Origin: an uncultured Oceanospirillaceae bacterium
Lineage (GTDB): Bacteria > Pseudomonadota > Gammaproteobacteria > Pseudomonadales > Balneatricaceae
Direction: 5' to 3'
Length of the DNA stretch: 41,384 nt
Assembly: GCA_937136055.1 (NCBI GenBank)
Contig: CAKZOD010000021.1
Coordinates: forward strand, 1 to 41,384
This document shows positions 1 to 8,564 of this stretch, piece by piece (position 1 is the first letter of the stretch; every line of letters starts with the position of its first letter). Made by a program: the position numbers and the translations under genes. The notes beneath the pieces are model-generated. The model made no database searches. It was not told the origin of the DNA and saw only the letters and a program-made list of their open reading frames with translations.

Positions 1-358
1 GAGAGAGCAAGCCAGTAAAATGAACGGCGCCTTCATTTGCAATTGCTTTATCAATTGCCGTGATAAGCGCACTGTTTTTTTCAAATTCACCGTCCGCAAT
101 CGCTTTAGTAATACGGGTTAGGTTTTGATAAACAATTCTACCCGCACCAATATTCATATGACCAACTTCGGAATTACCCATTTGACCATCGGGTAAACCT
201 ACTGCGCTGCCGGACGTTTGAATTAAACTGTTTGGGTTTTCTGCCATTAGCTTATCCCATGTCGGCGTATGTGCGACTGTAATAGCTGAGGATTGGGTTT
301 TCTCAATACCAAAACCGTCGAGAATAATTAGCGCTGCTGTTGACCGCGAAGCTGTCAT
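1..358 (-). CDS. gpmI: 2,3-bisphosphoglycerate-independent phosphoglycerate mutase, N-terminal part (partial)
   Basis: Cytosolic glycolytic enzyme interconverting 3- and 2-phosphoglycerate with two Mn ions. Only about 119 N-terminal residues are in the window; the rest lies beyond base 1. Visible are the first metal-binding motif (LILDGFG-like, IILDGFGIE, about residue 11) and the catalytic-serine block [17 protein letters not shown] with the phosphorylated Ser near residue 62. Both are hallmarks of the alkaline-phosphatase-superfamily mutase rather than the cofactor-dependent GpmA. The ATG at 356-358 is preceded by AAGGAAACC, a good ribosome site. It diverges from the rhodanese-grxC-secB operon, an arrangement I recall from Pseudomonas. 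Identification is near certain. Confidence 0.96.
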   Translation of the reverse strand, partial: MTASRSTAALIILDGFGIEKTQSSAITVAHTPTWDKLMAENPNSLIQTSGSAVGLPDGQMGNSEVGHMNIGAGRIVYQNLTRITKAIADGEFEKNSALITAIDKAIANEGAVHFTGLLS

Positions 359-745
359 TGGTGGTTTCCTTTCAATCAACCCGTTCGAATAAAACGAGCA
401 TGTATAAATTGGGATCTCAAATATTAAGATCTTTAGAGCTTTATTTTCAGGGGCTTATCCTACCGAAAAAACGCAAGCGCTAAAAGTAAACTAGCGGGAA
501 TCTGATCAATTGTTTTCCTTTAATTCAGCGCTAGCTAAAGCACTTAAGGTTATTCCAATTTAAGCGTATCAAATTTGCCTCATTTTCTATTTTTAATCGC
601 AGTACTATCCGAACCTCAATTCCAGACTGGCTGATTACTTATCCGCTAATTACACAATATTGAGGATATTGTGGGACAAGCTCTTATCAGCATAGATTTG
701 CCCATGTATACTTGGGCGCTGTAAATTTTGTCGGTAAGGTAAAAA
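359..745. other. Divergent intergenic region gpmI / rhodanese
   Basis: 387 bases without a gene. It must hold promoters in both directions. A plausible plus-strand promoter is annotated separately at 684-712. On the minus strand a TATACA hexamer (complement of 401-406) could be the gpmI -10 box, but no convincing -35 box precedes it. No ORF or strong terminator is visible. Confidence 0.5.
684..712 (+). promoter_or_regulatory. Probable sigma-70 promoter of rhodanese-grxC-secB
   Basis: TTATCA (684-689) and TATACT (707-712) are separated by 17 bases, giving 4/6 and 5/6 matches to the consensus. The start codon is 34 bases downstream. A short GCCCA/TGGGC inverted repeat overlaps the -10 box (700-716). 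Assigned from the sequence alone. Confidence 0.5.
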
Positions 746-1159
746 ATGGAACAATTAATCGAATTTATCACGAATAACTACATGTTAGTTTTAGCATTCT
801 TACTGTGTTTAGGCATGCTGCTTTTCTCTGAAAGCAAAAAAGCAGGCGCAGCGGTTAGCACTAATGAAGCCGTGCAGCTAATCAATAAACAAGATGCTGT
901 GCTAATTGATATCCGAGGCAAGAAAGAATGGGAAAGCGGCACTATCACTGACGCTATTCACATCCCTTTAGTTGATCTTGATAAGCGCATTTCTGAACTC
1001 GAAAAATATAAAACAAAAGATATCATTGTTATTTGCAACATGGGTCAAACAGCTGGTACTGCTTGTAAGAAGCTAATGGCTGCAGGATTTGAAAAGGTTG
1101 TACGTCTCAAAGGCGGTATTACTGAGTGGAAAGCGCAAAACTTACCACTGGTAAAATAA
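746..1159 (+). CDS. Membrane-anchored rhodanese-like protein (YibN type)
   Basis: 137 residues. An N-terminal hydrophobic segment (about residues 11-27) is followed by one rhodanese domain (about 38-135) containing the typical VLIDIRGKKEWESGTI start and a loop VICNMGQTAGTAC. The cysteine in CNMGQTA sits at the position of the persulfide-carrying catalytic Cys, so sulfur transfer or redox activity is plausible; the physiological donor and acceptor are unknown. The active-site domain most likely faces the cytoplasm. It is the first gene of a tight operon: one base separates its stop from grxC, and secB follows. The AAGGTAAAAA before the ATG is a usable ribosome site. Its length matches E. coli YibN, which also neighbours grxC and secB. 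Confidence 0.88.
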   Translation: MEQLIEFITNNYMLVLAFLLCLGMLLFSESKKAGAAVSTNEAVQLINKQDAVLIDIRGKKEWESGTITDAIHIPLVDLDKRISELEKYKTKDIIVICNMGQTAGTACKKLMAAGFEKVVRLKGGITEWKAQNLPLVK

Positions 1160-1160
1160 T

Positions 1161-1415
1161 ATGCCGCACATTGAAATCTACACCACTAAATTTTGCCCTT
1201 ACTGCATTAGGGCAAAAATGCTACTTAAGCAAAAAAATGTGAGCTTTGAAGAATATGCCGTTGATAAAACACCTGGTCTGCGCAATAAAATGATCAAGCG
1301 CAGCGGTGGTAAAACGGTACCGCAAATTTTTATTCAAGGTAAACATATTGGCGGCTGTGACGAGTTATATGCACTAGAGCGCCAAGACCAATTAGACAAA
1401 CTACTTTCACAATAA
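1161..1415 (+). CDS. grxC: Glutaredoxin 3
   Basis: 84-residue cytosolic dithiol glutaredoxin that reduces disulfides and glutathione mixed disulfides with glutathione. The active-site CPYC is at residues 12-15 (TKFCPYCIRAK). The TVPQIFI segment with its cis-proline and the GGCDELYAL glutathione-binding loop are both present. Length equals the family norm (82-88). It lies one base after the rhodanese stop, so it is probably translationally coupled. Its position directly upstream of secB is conserved in many gammaproteobacteria. Confidence 0.96.
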   Translation: MPHIEIYTTKFCPYCIRAKMLLKQKNVSFEEYAVDKTPGLRNKMIKRSGGKTVPQIFIQGKHIGGCDELYALERQDQLDKLLSQ

Positions 1416-1431
1416 ATATTAAGGATTGACC

Positions 1432-1905
1432 ATGCCTGAAGAACAAGCGCCACAATTTAGCATTCAGCGTATCTACCTAAAAGACTTGTCACTAGAAGCG
1501 CCGAATAGCCCACAATCTTTCACACAAGAGTGGAAACCAGAAATCAATTTAGAAATGAACACTCAGTCTCAAGAACTTGGACCTGATGTTTATGAAGTTG
1601 TTTTAACGCTGACTGTTACTTCTAAAAACGAAGAAGAAACTGCTTTCTTAATTGAGATTCAACAAGCAGGTATCTTTGTTGTATCTGGTATGGAAGAAGC
1701 TGAAACTCATCATGCACTCGGCGCTTTCTGCCCTAACATTTTGTTCCCTTATGCAAGAGAAACAATTGACAGCCTAGTTGTTAAAGCAAGCTTCCCTGCA
1801 CTTATGCTAGCACCTGTTAATTTCGATGCTTTGTTCGCTCAACAAATGGAGCAAATGCACGAAGAAGCGACAGCGAATGCTGTCACTGACGAAACACAGC
1901 ACTAA
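1432..1905 (+). CDS. secB: Protein-export chaperone SecB
   Basis: 157-residue cytosolic tetrameric chaperone that keeps preproteins unfolded and hands them to SecA. Family signatures are [19 protein letters not shown] near the N-terminus, the ENEE-like acidic segment [20 protein letters not shown], and the [11 protein letters not shown] block. The ATG at 1432 is chosen because AAGGA (1421-1425) sits seven bases upstream; an in-frame TTG at 1426 would give two extra residues but overlaps that spacing. Last gene of the operon, followed by a hairpin terminator. In E. coli gpsA comes next; here it is absent and a minus-strand peptidase gene follows. Confidence 0.97.
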   Translation: MPEEQAPQFSIQRIYLKDLSLEAPNSPQSFTQEWKPEINLEMNTQSQELGPDVYEVVLTLTVTSKNEEETAFLIEIQQAGIFVVSGMEEAETHHALGAFCPNILFPYARETIDSLVVKASFPALMLAPVNFDALFAQQMEQMHEEATANAVTDETQH

Positions 1906-1921
1906 TTCTTAGTGCTTAAAC

Positions 1922-1958
1922 CAGCTATCTCTTGGTACTTTACACCAAAAGATAGCTG
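1922..1958. terminator. Bidirectional hairpin between secB and M14 peptidase
   Basis: CAGCTATCTcTTGGT pairs with ACCAAaAGATAGCTG around a 7-base loop, with one mismatch. The plus-strand side is followed by a short T-rich run (ATTTTCAT). It sits between two convergent genes and probably ends both transcripts. Confidence 0.7.
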
Positions 1959-2019
1959 ATTTTCATACCCTACCTATCAAGCTCCTAACTATTAAGCATC
2001 TAAATCCTACACCCTTTAC

Positions 2020-2925
2020 CTACTGCGCATGACCTTTATCGGTTTCTTTCGCCTCTGTCTCTTTCATCAACGCAACGATTTCTTTAGATTTTGTTTTCAC
2101 TTTAATCCAGCGTACTAAATCTACCCACATAGCAGAGATCTGTGATTTCTTAGGCATAATGCCCGCATGCTCAAGCTCAATCGTCATCACAGGTATTCCT
2201 TTAATATAATAACCATAATTTCCAAGCGAGCCAGGATAAGTACCTAGTTGGCGAAGCCTTAAAGGTCCTAATTTATTGGGCGGGGTCACTTTGCCATCAA
2301 AATCTAAAATTCCGTGAGGTGCATGTACTGAAACGATCACAGTCGGCTTTATTTCCTCAATTAAGCGATGAACAGCAATGGATTCAGGCTCACTTAACGG
2401 CGCTATGCCAGGATAGTACCGCTGACGTTGTTTAGCTTTAGTTTTCCAATGTGATATAGCACTAATCTGCTGACTATTGGTTAAGAAGTTACGATTCAAA
2501 TCAACTTTACGTGCATTGACACGACTTGAGCTTTTTTGCAGCAAACCATCAGGATTCACCAACGGTAAAAAATGCCAATCGTAAGCACCGCTATGATACT
2601 TATTAATAGTATTCAACCACTTGAATGTAACACTCACACTGGAGTATTCATCTCCGTGGATCCCTCCAAGAAAAAGAATCCTAGGGGCGTATTTTTTGCT
2701 CTTTTTAGCAGGGTAGTGCTTTTCTAATAATGGCAGCCCTTTAACTGAATAAAAACGCGGCTTGTTAAATTTAAGCTTTTTACATTCACTACTAGAAACA
2801 CTGGAAAGCTTTGCGCCAATTTTGTTACACAGCGTATTCACGCTTATTGGCTGGGCATGAACGCTGCTACTCAGGACAGCGACCACAGCAAAAGGGACAG
2901 TAAATTTACTTATACTTTTTATCAT
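2020..2925 (-). CDS. Secreted M14-family zinc carboxypeptidase (murein-peptide amidase-like)
   Basis: 301 residues with a Sec signal peptide (hydrophobic stretch about 9-22, probable cut after VHA at residue 24), so periplasmic or exported. M14 zinc ligands are visible: HGDE (His90, Glu93) and SVHAPHG (His201). The substrate-binding Arg is in DLNRNF (Arg145), and the catalytic Glu lies in the MTIELEHAG stretch (about 250). The compact length and RVNARKVDLNRNF motif resemble MpaA-type gamma-D-Glu-meso-DAP amidases that trim peptidoglycan peptides. However MpaA is cytosolic, and here the signal peptide suggests work on the wall itself. Two cysteines (33, 48) may form a disulfide. It stands between secB and trmL. 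Substrate is inferred, not shown. Confidence 0.82.
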   Translation of the reverse strand: MIKSISKFTVPFAVVAVLSSSVHAQPISVNTLCNKIGAKLSSVSSSECKKLKFNKPRFYSVKGLPLLEKHYPAKKSKKYAPRILFLGGIHGDEYSSVSVTFKWLNTINKYHSGAYDWHFLPLVNPDGLLQKSSSRVNARKVDLNRNFLTNSQQISAISHWKTKAKQRQRYYPGIAPLSEPESIAVHRLIEEIKPTVIVSVHAPHGILDFDGKVTPPNKLGPLRLRQLGTYPGSLGNYGYYIKGIPVMTIELEHAGIMPKKSQISAMWVDLVRWIKVKTKSKEIVALMKETEAKETDKGHAQ

Positions 2926-2981
2926 AAACAGGTGCTTTTAATCGTTAACAGATAAGGAATAACCCACCCAGCATAGGTGAT

Positions 2982-3446
2982 TTATTGGGCGCCGCTATAA
3001 CCGAGTTGACGCCACGCTTCATAGACAGTGACCGCACAAGCATTAGATAGATTCATACTGCGACTATCTGCGGCCATTGGCATTTTCAACCAATGCTCAT
3101 GTGGTAAAGAATTTCTGACAGACTCAGGTAAGCCGCGTGTTTCAGGGCCAAATAGCAACACATCCCCCGCCTCAAAACTTGCATCGCTGTGTATCCGTGT
3201 TGCCTTTGTCGTCATTGCCCAAACGTTTTTAGCACCGATGCTTTCAAGGCAAGCCTCTAAGTTAGGGTGAATATTCATACGTGCAAATTCCGCATAATCA
3301 AGACCTGCACGGCGCATACGTTTATCATCAATTTCGAAACCCAGCGGCTCAACTAAATGTAATTGAAACCCTGTATTTGCGCATAACCGTATGATATTTC
3401 CAGTATTTGGTGGAATTTCTGGCTCGTATAACACCACATGCAACAT
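2982..3446 (-). CDS. trmL: tRNA (cytidine/uridine-2'-O-)-methyltransferase TrmL
   Basis: 154-residue SPOUT methyltransferase that 2'-O-methylates the wobble base 34 of tRNA-Leu isoacceptors using SAM. The N-terminal [20 protein letters not shown] and C-terminal knot motifs [11 protein letters not shown] and [19 protein letters not shown] are nearly invariant in the family, and the length is typical. The ATG has a strong AGGAG six bases upstream. Separated by about 160 bases from ntrC on the same strand. Very confident. Confidence 0.95.
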   Translation of the reverse strand: MLHVVLYEPEIPPNTGNIIRLCANTGFQLHLVEPLGFEIDDKRMRRAGLDYAEFARMNIHPNLEACLESIGAKNVWAMTTKATRIHSDASFEAGDVLLFGPETRGLPESVRNSLPHEHWLKMPMAADSRSMNLSNACAVTVYEAWRQLGYSGAQ

Positions 3447-3609
3447 CTGCTACTCCTAATTATCAGTAGTCACTGCATTCTTTACAGTAACTTAAAATCT
3501 ATTTATTCAGGATTATAGCAACATCCCTGTAAAGCATCAGAATTTTTAGAAGAATGCACAATAAAAAACTCATTATGCTATCACTACAGCGGCTTTGAAA
3601 ACTTTACAG

Positions 3610-5019
3610 TTAAATATTAAGCTCTTTTAACTTTCTAGTTAACGTGTTGCGCCCCCAGCCCAGTAGTTTCGCTGCATCTTGCTTACGTCCTTGGCTTTGC
3701 ACTAGGGCCGCATTTATCATCACAGCTTCAAAACGCGGCAGCGCATCGTCTAAAATAGCACTTTCTCCTGCAAGCAAACGCTGTGTCGCCCAGTATTCTA
3801 AAGATTGCTCCCAATCACTATCAACATCCGTACTAACACTCTCTTCGGTAACGGCTTCTACCTTTAGCTCAGGCGGCAAATCTTGCATAAGGATTTCACG
3901 ACCAGCACACATTACCGTTAACCAACGACAGCTATTTTCTAGTTGTCGCACATTACCGGGCCACGGCAACGCTTGAAAAAAATCAGCTGCTTCAGTGGAT
4001 AGTACTTTTGCTTCAACATCTAACTCTTTAGCTGCTCGAATTAAAAAGTGATTAGCCAGCTTTACAATATCTTCTCGTCGAGCTGAAAGTGATGGCAAGT
4101 GCACACGAATGACATTTAACCGATGAAATAGATCCTCGCGAAACTTTCCTTGCTTAACCAGCGCTTCCAAGTCTTGGTGAGTTGCAGCAATAATGCGCAC
4201 ATCCACCTTAACGGAAGTGTGCCCACCCACGCGGTAGAACTCACCATCTGCCAACACTCGCAATAAACGGGTTTGCGCCTCCGCTGGCATATCGCCAATC
4301 TCATCTAAAAATAAAGTACCACCATTGGCTTGCTCAAACCGCCCTCGCCTAGCACTATTTGCCCCTGTAAAAGCACCCTTTTCATGGCCAAATAGTTCTG
4401 ATTCAATCAAATCTTTTGGAATTGCCGCCATGTTTAAAGGAATGAACTCCTCGTTTTTTCGTGGGCTATGATAATGCAGCGCATGCGCCACTAGTTCTTT
4501 ACCGGTGCCGGACTCACCATTAATCAATACTGTGATATTCGATTTAGCAAGCCGACCTATTGCCCGAAAGACTTCTTGCATGGCCGGAGATTCACCAATA
4601 ATTTCAGTGCTTTGCACTTCTATTTCCACTTCTTCTGCCGATAGTTCAGATGCAAAAATAAGCGCCCTGTCCACTATCGCCAACGCCTCATCAATATCAA
4701 AAGGTTTCGGTAGATACTCAAACGCTCCGCCTTGATATGATGCGACCGCACTGTCTAAATCAGAGTGAGCAGTCATGATGACAATTGGTATATTGGCGTG
4801 CCTTTGTTTTAAATACTCTAACAACTGCAAACCGTCAGTACCCGGCATACGAATATCGCTGATAATGACATCCGGCTGCTGCTTTTTAAGTTGTTCTATT
4901 AACAGATCAGCAGTTTCGAAAGTGCGTGTTTTTATTTTTGCAGAGCTCAGTGACTTCTCTAATACCCAACGGATAGAAGTATCATCATCGGCAATCCACA
5001 CGAGTGGCTCTTTACTCAT
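3610..5019 (-). CDS. glnG: Nitrogen regulation response regulator NtrC (NRI)
   Basis: 469-residue sigma-54 activator, the master regulator of nitrogen-limited genes. Receiver domain (1-120) has the acidic pocket ADDD (10-13) and phospho-acceptor Asp55 in SDIRMPG. The AAA+ domain carries Walker A GESGTGKE, the sigma-54-contacting GAFTGA loop and Walker B GGTLFLDEIG. The C-terminal Fis-type helix-turn-helix (GRKQDAAKLLGWGRNTLTRKLKEL) binds DNA. Its start overlaps the ntrB stop by four bases (ATGA), so the pair is translationally coupled. Phosphorylation by NtrB is expected from family knowledge. NtrC boxes upstream of ntrB and glnA suggest it controls both. Confidence 0.97.
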   Translation of the reverse strand: MSKEPLVWIADDDTSIRWVLEKSLSSAKIKTRTFETADLLIEQLKKQQPDVIISDIRMPGTDGLQLLEYLKQRHANIPIVIMTAHSDLDSAVASYQGGAFEYLPKPFDIDEALAIVDRALIFASELSAEEVEIEVQSTEIIGESPAMQEVFRAIGRLAKSNITVLINGESGTGKELVAHALHYHSPRKNEEFIPLNMAAIPKDLIESELFGHEKGAFTGANSARRGRFEQANGGTLFLDEIGDMPAEAQTRLLRVLADGEFYRVGGHTSVKVDVRIIAATHQDLEALVKQGKFREDLFHRLNVIRVHLPSLSARREDIVKLANHFLIRAAKELDVEAKVLSTEAADFFQALPWPGNVRQLENSCRWLTVMCAGREILMQDLPPELKVEAVTEESVSTDVDSDWEQSLEYWATQRLLAGESAILDDALPRFEAVMINAALVQSQGRKQDAAKLLGWGRNTLTRKLKELNI

Positions 5020-6113
5020 ACTTTACTTATCTCTTTATTATCAGGGTGACTGGTAATCGGTAGCCAAAGTGAAAAAACAGTGCAGCCTTGTTCACTGCTA
5101 CTTTCGATCAATCCATTGTGCTGATTCACAATAGACTGCGAAATAGATAAACCTAAGCCACTACCGTCCGCTCGACTGGTAATCATTGGAAAAAATATAC
5201 TATTCATTATGGTTTTATCGATACCTGCCCCGTTATCAATAACCTCAATTAAACAAACTAGCTTATGTTTGTTTGCACCCAGTGTGACTTGTCGCTTAGT
5301 CCGCGTTCTGAAAGTGATGCTGGCATTATCGACAGGGTTTTCACTTAACGATTGCACTGCGTTTAAGGTGATATTTAGCACCGCTTGAATTAGCTGCCCT
5401 CTATCTCCTTGGATATCCGGTATGCTCGGATCATAATCTCTATTTAAAAGAATACTCTCACTGACAGAAGCCTGGGTAAGCTTGAAAACCCGCTCCAGCA
5501 CACTATGCACATTAATTAGATTAAAATCTGGCAGCGTTCTTGGACCTAATAATTTATCGACTAAATCGCGTAGTCTATCCGCTTCATCAATAATAACTTG
5601 GGTGTATTCCTTTAATCCTTCCGTGTCTAACTGACGCTCTAAAAGTTGAGCAGCTCCACGAATACCACCTAACGGATTTTTAATTTCATGGGCCATACCG
5701 CGTACTAAGTTGCGAGTTGTCACATGACGCTCAAGAAGCTCTTCTTCTTTTTCAATGCGCAGCAAACGATCTCTACCTTGAATTTCTAGAAGTAAGCAAC
5801 TTCTACTATCTAGCTCAATAAACGAAACACTGTAATCAATTGTTAATGCCTGCCCTTTTATGGTGCAAATAGTCGCTTCACGAATGGTGTAAGGTGCCTG
5901 GTCTATTAACACTTGCGCTAAGCGGTGTTGCTCTTTAACACTGAGCGTTAGCCACTCATTAAAGGGCTTGGGCGCTAACCGGGTCGCGCTGATACTCAAT
6001 AAGACTTCCGCTGAGCTATTCATGTAAAGCGCACACAACTTATCATCCAGTACAATAATACTAGTGCTCAAGTTACTGATGATATTTTTATAATTATCGA
6101 GTTCTTTCATCAT
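5016..6113 (-). CDS. glnL: Nitrogen regulation sensor histidine kinase NtrB (NRII)
   Basis: Soluble kinase/phosphatase that phosphorylates NtrC when nitrogen is short and, with PII, dephosphorylates it when nitrogen is plentiful. A PAS domain (about 10-110) is followed by the H-box GMAHEIKNPLGG carrying the phosphorylated His, an N-box around LNITLNAVQSL, DNGAGI and the ATP-lid GSGLGLSIS. There are no membrane segments. Start is uncertain: an in-frame TTG at 6131 would add six residues, but the tandem ATGs at 6113 and 6110 are preferred, with GAGAAG just upstream. A sigma-54 promoter and an NtrC box lie 5'. Four-base overlap with ntrC. Confidence 0.95.
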   Translation of the reverse strand: MMKELDNYKNIISNLSTSIIVLDDKLCALYMNSSAEVLLSISATRLAPKPFNEWLTLSVKEQHRLAQVLIDQAPYTIREATICTIKGQALTIDYSVSFIELDSRSCLLLEIQGRDRLLRIEKEEELLERHVTTRNLVRGMAHEIKNPLGGIRGAAQLLERQLDTEGLKEYTQVIIDEADRLRDLVDKLLGPRTLPDFNLINVHSVLERVFKLTQASVSESILLNRDYDPSIPDIQGDRGQLIQAVLNITLNAVQSLSENPVDNASITFRTRTKRQVTLGANKHKLVCLIEVIDNGAGIDKTIMNSIFFPMITSRADGSGLGLSISQSIVNQHNGLIESSSEQGCTVFSLWLPITSHPDNKEISKV

Positions 6114-6203
6114 CTTCTCAAAAGCTGACAATCTCAGCTGGTCTATTGGATAAATTGGCTAAAAGTTAAGTAAGATCAGGCCGCTCTATATCGTTATTGT
6201 AAA

Positions 6204-6219
6204 AGCAATAACCGTACCA
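6204..6219 (-). promoter_or_regulatory. Probable sigma-54 promoter of ntrBC
   Basis: Read on the minus strand the bases are TGGTACGGTTATTGCT. This matches the sigma-54 consensus TGGCACRNNNNTTGCW at all defined positions but one (C to T at the fourth). GG and GC are correctly 10 bases apart. The predicted start of transcription, about 12 bases downstream, lies near 6192, some 80 bases before the ntrB start. Confidence 0.7.
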
Positions 6220-6279
6220 AATACTCAAAGGCAGACTTTATAGGCTTCCAGAAAATCAATTGCGCCCGCTCTCTACTTG

Positions 6280-6296
6280 TGCACCATTTTAGTGCA
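6280..6296. promoter_or_regulatory. NtrC-binding site (perfect dyad) upstream of ntrBC
   Basis: TGCACCATTTTAGTGCA fits the NtrC consensus TGCACYANNNTRGTGCA at every defined position. Its centre is about 95 bases upstream of the start predicted from the sigma-54 promoter at 6204-6219, the usual enhancer distance. This suggests autoactivation of ntrBC; in enteric bacteria the equivalent site mainly represses. Confidence 0.8.
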
Positions 6297-6410
6297 TTTG
6301 TAAGTGAGTAGCGATCATTATGACGCCCGTTATAGGTGCAAACATTCACAACTAATATGAATGCGTTTTAATCCTACCCGCTGTGTTCATCTTGCTATTT
6401 TTCATCAGGC

Positions 6411-6436
6411 AAAAAAAAGCCCCTATGAAAGGGGCT
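6411..6436 (-). terminator. Rho-independent terminator downstream of glnA
   Basis: On the minus strand AGCCCC-TTTCAT-GGGGCT (with flanking A/T pairs) is followed by a run of eight Ts. It lies about 110 bases after the glnA stop. A shorter T-run on the other side makes it weakly bidirectional. Confidence 0.85.
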
Positions 6437-6543
6437 ATTTTTGCGAAGCTCAGCGCCGTTGATCGCTAAACTCAGCAATGAAACTTAAAAATCTACAGCT
6501 ATTTGAACAGCAAAAAGTCATGTAGATCTTAGTTTTATTCAGA

Positions 6544-7947
6544 TTAAACTGAGTAGTACATGTCAAACTCAATTGGGTGAGTTGTCATGTTAATACGCGC
6601 TACTTCTTCACCTTTAAGTGCGATGTAAGCATCAATCATCTCGTTAGAGAATACGCCGCCTTTCGTCAAGAAATCACGATCTGCATCTAGTGCATCTAGC
6701 GCTTCTTGAAGTGATCCAGCTACTACTGGAATCTCAGCTGCTTCTTCTGCTGGAAGATCGTATAGATCTTTATCAGCTGATTCACCCGGGTGAATCTTGT
6801 TCTGGATACCGTCAAGACCTGCCATCATCAATGCAGAGAAGCATAGGTATGGGTTAGCCGCTGGATCAGGGAAGCGCGCTTCAATACGACGTGCCTTAGG
6901 GCTTGTTACGTAAGGAATACGGATAGATGCAGAACGGTTACGTGCTGAGTAAGCTAGCATTACTGGAGCTTCGAAACCTGCCACTAAACGCTTGTAAGAG
7001 TTAGTTGATGGGTTACAAATAGCGTTCAGCGCTTTAGCGTGCTTAATGATACCGCCAATGTAGTAAAGTGCTGTTTCACTCATACCCGCATACGCATCGC
7101 CCGCAAAGATGTTTACACCATCTTTAGAAAGCGACTGATGTACGTGCATACCAGAACCGTTATCACCAACAACAGGCTTAGGCATGAAAGTCGAAGTTTT
7201 ACCGAAAGCATGAGCAACATTGTGTACACAGTACTTTAATACTTGTACTTCATCTGCCTTAGAAACCAATGTATTAGCGCCAACACCAATTTCACATTGA
7301 CCCGCAGTTGATACTTCATGGTGATGTACTTCGATGTATAAGCCCATTGCTTCCATCGCATTACACATTTGACCACGAATATCATGTAATGAATCAACAG
7401 GAGGTACTGGGAAGTAGCCGCCTTTAACGCGTGGACGGTGACCTGTGTTACCGTTTTCTAGCTTACGGTTTGAAGACCAAGCTGCTTCTTCAGAAGTAAT
7501 CGAGTAGCTGCAACCGCTCATATCTGCTTGGAAGTGTACTTCATCAAATACGAAGAATTCCGGCTCAGGACCGAACATAGCTGAATCAGCGATACCTGTA
7601 GATTTTAAGTACTCTTCTGCACGACGACCTACAGAGCGAGGGTCACGATCGTAACCTTGACCTGTTGCAGGCTCAACAATGTTACAACGAACGATGATAG
7701 TTGACTCTTCAGTGAATGGATCGATAACTGATGCAGCATCATCCGGCATTAAGATCATGTCTGAATCTTGAATACCCTTCCAACCTTCAATAGATGATCC
7801 GTCGAACATTTTACCGTCTTCAAAAAAATCATCACCCATATCTGATACAGGTACAGTAATGTGATGCTCTTTACCTTTGAAATCAGTAAAACGCATATCA
7901 ACCCATTTTACGCTATGTTCTTCAATCAAACCCATCGTTTTAGACAT
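6544..7947 (-). CDS. glnA: Glutamine synthetase type I
   Basis: 467-residue dodecameric enzyme making glutamine from glutamate, ammonia and ATP; the main ammonia-assimilation step. Visible are the substrate-binding [10 protein letters not shown] block, the ATP/metal motifs [15 protein letters not shown] and [15 protein letters not shown], the [11 protein letters not shown] loop, and the adenylylation site with Tyr396 in [10 protein letters not shown]. The enzyme is therefore probably controlled by GlnE-type adenylylation. Length is typical (468-469). ATG with GGAG nine bases upstream. Transcription is expected from the sigma-54 promoter at 8027-8042 under NtrC. It lies upstream of ntrB as in the glnA-ntrBC blocks of many proteobacteria, but separated by a terminator. 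Confidence 0.98.
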   Translation of the reverse strand: MSKTMGLIEEHSVKWVDMRFTDFKGKEHHITVPVSDMGDDFFEDGKMFDGSSIEGWKGIQDSDMILMPDDAASVIDPFTEESTIIVRCNIVEPATGQGYDRDPRSVGRRAEEYLKSTGIADSAMFGPEPEFFVFDEVHFQADMSGCSYSITSEEAAWSSNRKLENGNTGHRPRVKGGYFPVPPVDSLHDIRGQMCNAMEAMGLYIEVHHHEVSTAGQCEIGVGANTLVSKADEVQVLKYCVHNVAHAFGKTSTFMPKPVVGDNGSGMHVHQSLSKDGVNIFAGDAYAGMSETALYYIGGIIKHAKALNAICNPSTNSYKRLVAGFEAPVMLAYSARNRSASIRIPYVTSPKARRIEARFPDPAANPYLCFSALMMAGLDGIQNKIHPGESADKDLYDLPAEEAAEIPVVAGSLQEALDALDADRDFLTKGGVFSNEMIDAYIALKGEEVARINMTTHPIEFDMYYSV

Positions 7948-8026
7948 TACATATCTCCATAGATCTTAGTTGCCTTTGTCGTTTATCGCATTGGCAATTT
8001 AATATTTGTTAACTTGACGTGTATAA

Positions 8027-8042
8027 AGCAATAGCTGTGCCA
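8027..8042 (-). promoter_or_regulatory. Sigma-54 promoter of glnA
   Basis: On the minus strand the bases are TGGCACAGCTATTGCT, a full match to the sigma-54 consensus TGGCACRNNNNTTGCW with correct GG-GC spacing. Predicted transcription start is about 8015, giving a 5' leader of about 70 bases to the glnA ATG at 7947. Confidence 0.88.
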
Positions 8043-8094
8043 AAAATGCAAACCGTGTAATTATGCAGCGTTCGCTAATTTCTACTCATTTGGA

Positions 8095-8169
8095 GCACCA
8101 AAAAAGCACCAATTTAGAGCAATAACCAACACAACGCACCAAAACAGTGCACCAACTTTTATTGTGCCA
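8095..8169. promoter_or_regulatory. NtrC enhancer array upstream of glnA
   Basis: Four GCACCA half-sites at 8095, 8106, 8136 and 8149. The best full dyad is CGCACCAAAACAGTGCA (8135-8151), matching the NtrC consensus except at two positions. A looser dyad TGCACCA...TTGTGCCA spans 8148-8169. The first two half-sites are 11 bases apart in the same direction, one helical turn. The array lies about 80-150 bases upstream of the predicted glnA start, as expected for NtrC sites. Confidence 0.75.
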
Positions 8170-8170
8170 T

Positions 8171-8217
8171 TAGTTTGTTACCATTTAATAATAATGTCAT
8201 CAATTATTAGCAAACTA
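8171..8217. other. AT-rich inverted repeat between glnA and typA
   Basis: TAGTTTG (8171-8177) and CAAACTA (8211-8217) flank a second pair of complementary AT-rich arms, TTAATAAT and ATTATTA. It lies next to the NtrC array in the 617-base space between the divergent genes glnA and typA. Function unknown; it may be a curved or easily melted element. Confidence 0.35.
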
Positions 8218-8428
8218 TCATAAGAATAATGCAGCTCGCTTTACGAAGCTCTAACCACTCTCCTCATGTGTCTTGACCTCTAAAGATATGATTAAACATG
8301 TCGGTGAGTAAGCTGTTTATGCTGTACCAATAACAGCATTTATAAAGGAGCACTAAAAACATTTATCAGTGATCAGAGTTTATTTTCCTAAACAGGTGTT
8401 ATTTTCAACATTAAAAGCAATGAACATG

Positions 8429-8434
8429 TATAAT
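8429..8434 (+). promoter_or_regulatory. Probable -10 box of the typA promoter
   Basis: A perfect TATAAT lies 130 bases before the typA ATG. No convincing -35 box is seen at the right distance (TTCAAC at 8404 is 19 bases away). The remaining leader (8440-8564) shows nothing recognisable. Confidence 0.45.
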
Positions 8435-8564
8435 GGCCTCCATTTTTCGCATACTGGCTAAAAAGTACGCAGGTACTCATACATGCCAAGCTGCTAAATA
8501 CTATTTTTGAAATAGCTCTACCATTTCGAGAATCTAATTAAATTTAATAGGCTAAAAAGACATA

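Larger units (their letters stand above)
6114..6543. other. Intergenic region between glnA and ntrB
   Basis: About 430 gene-free bases. They hold, from the glnA side, the glnA terminator (6411-6436), a perfect NtrC box (6280-6296) and a near-consensus sigma-54 promoter (6204-6219), each annotated separately. The arrangement separates glnA from ntrBC and gives ntrBC its own control. No other gene seen. Confidence 0.7.

Noticed and set aside
3028..3270. 80-codon plus-strand frame inside trmL
   Set aside because: Antisense of a certain gene, with no start signals.
6113..6131. TTG at 6131 as ntrB start
   Set aside because: It would add six residues without a ribosome site; the ATG pair at 6113/6110 is simpler, though not certain.
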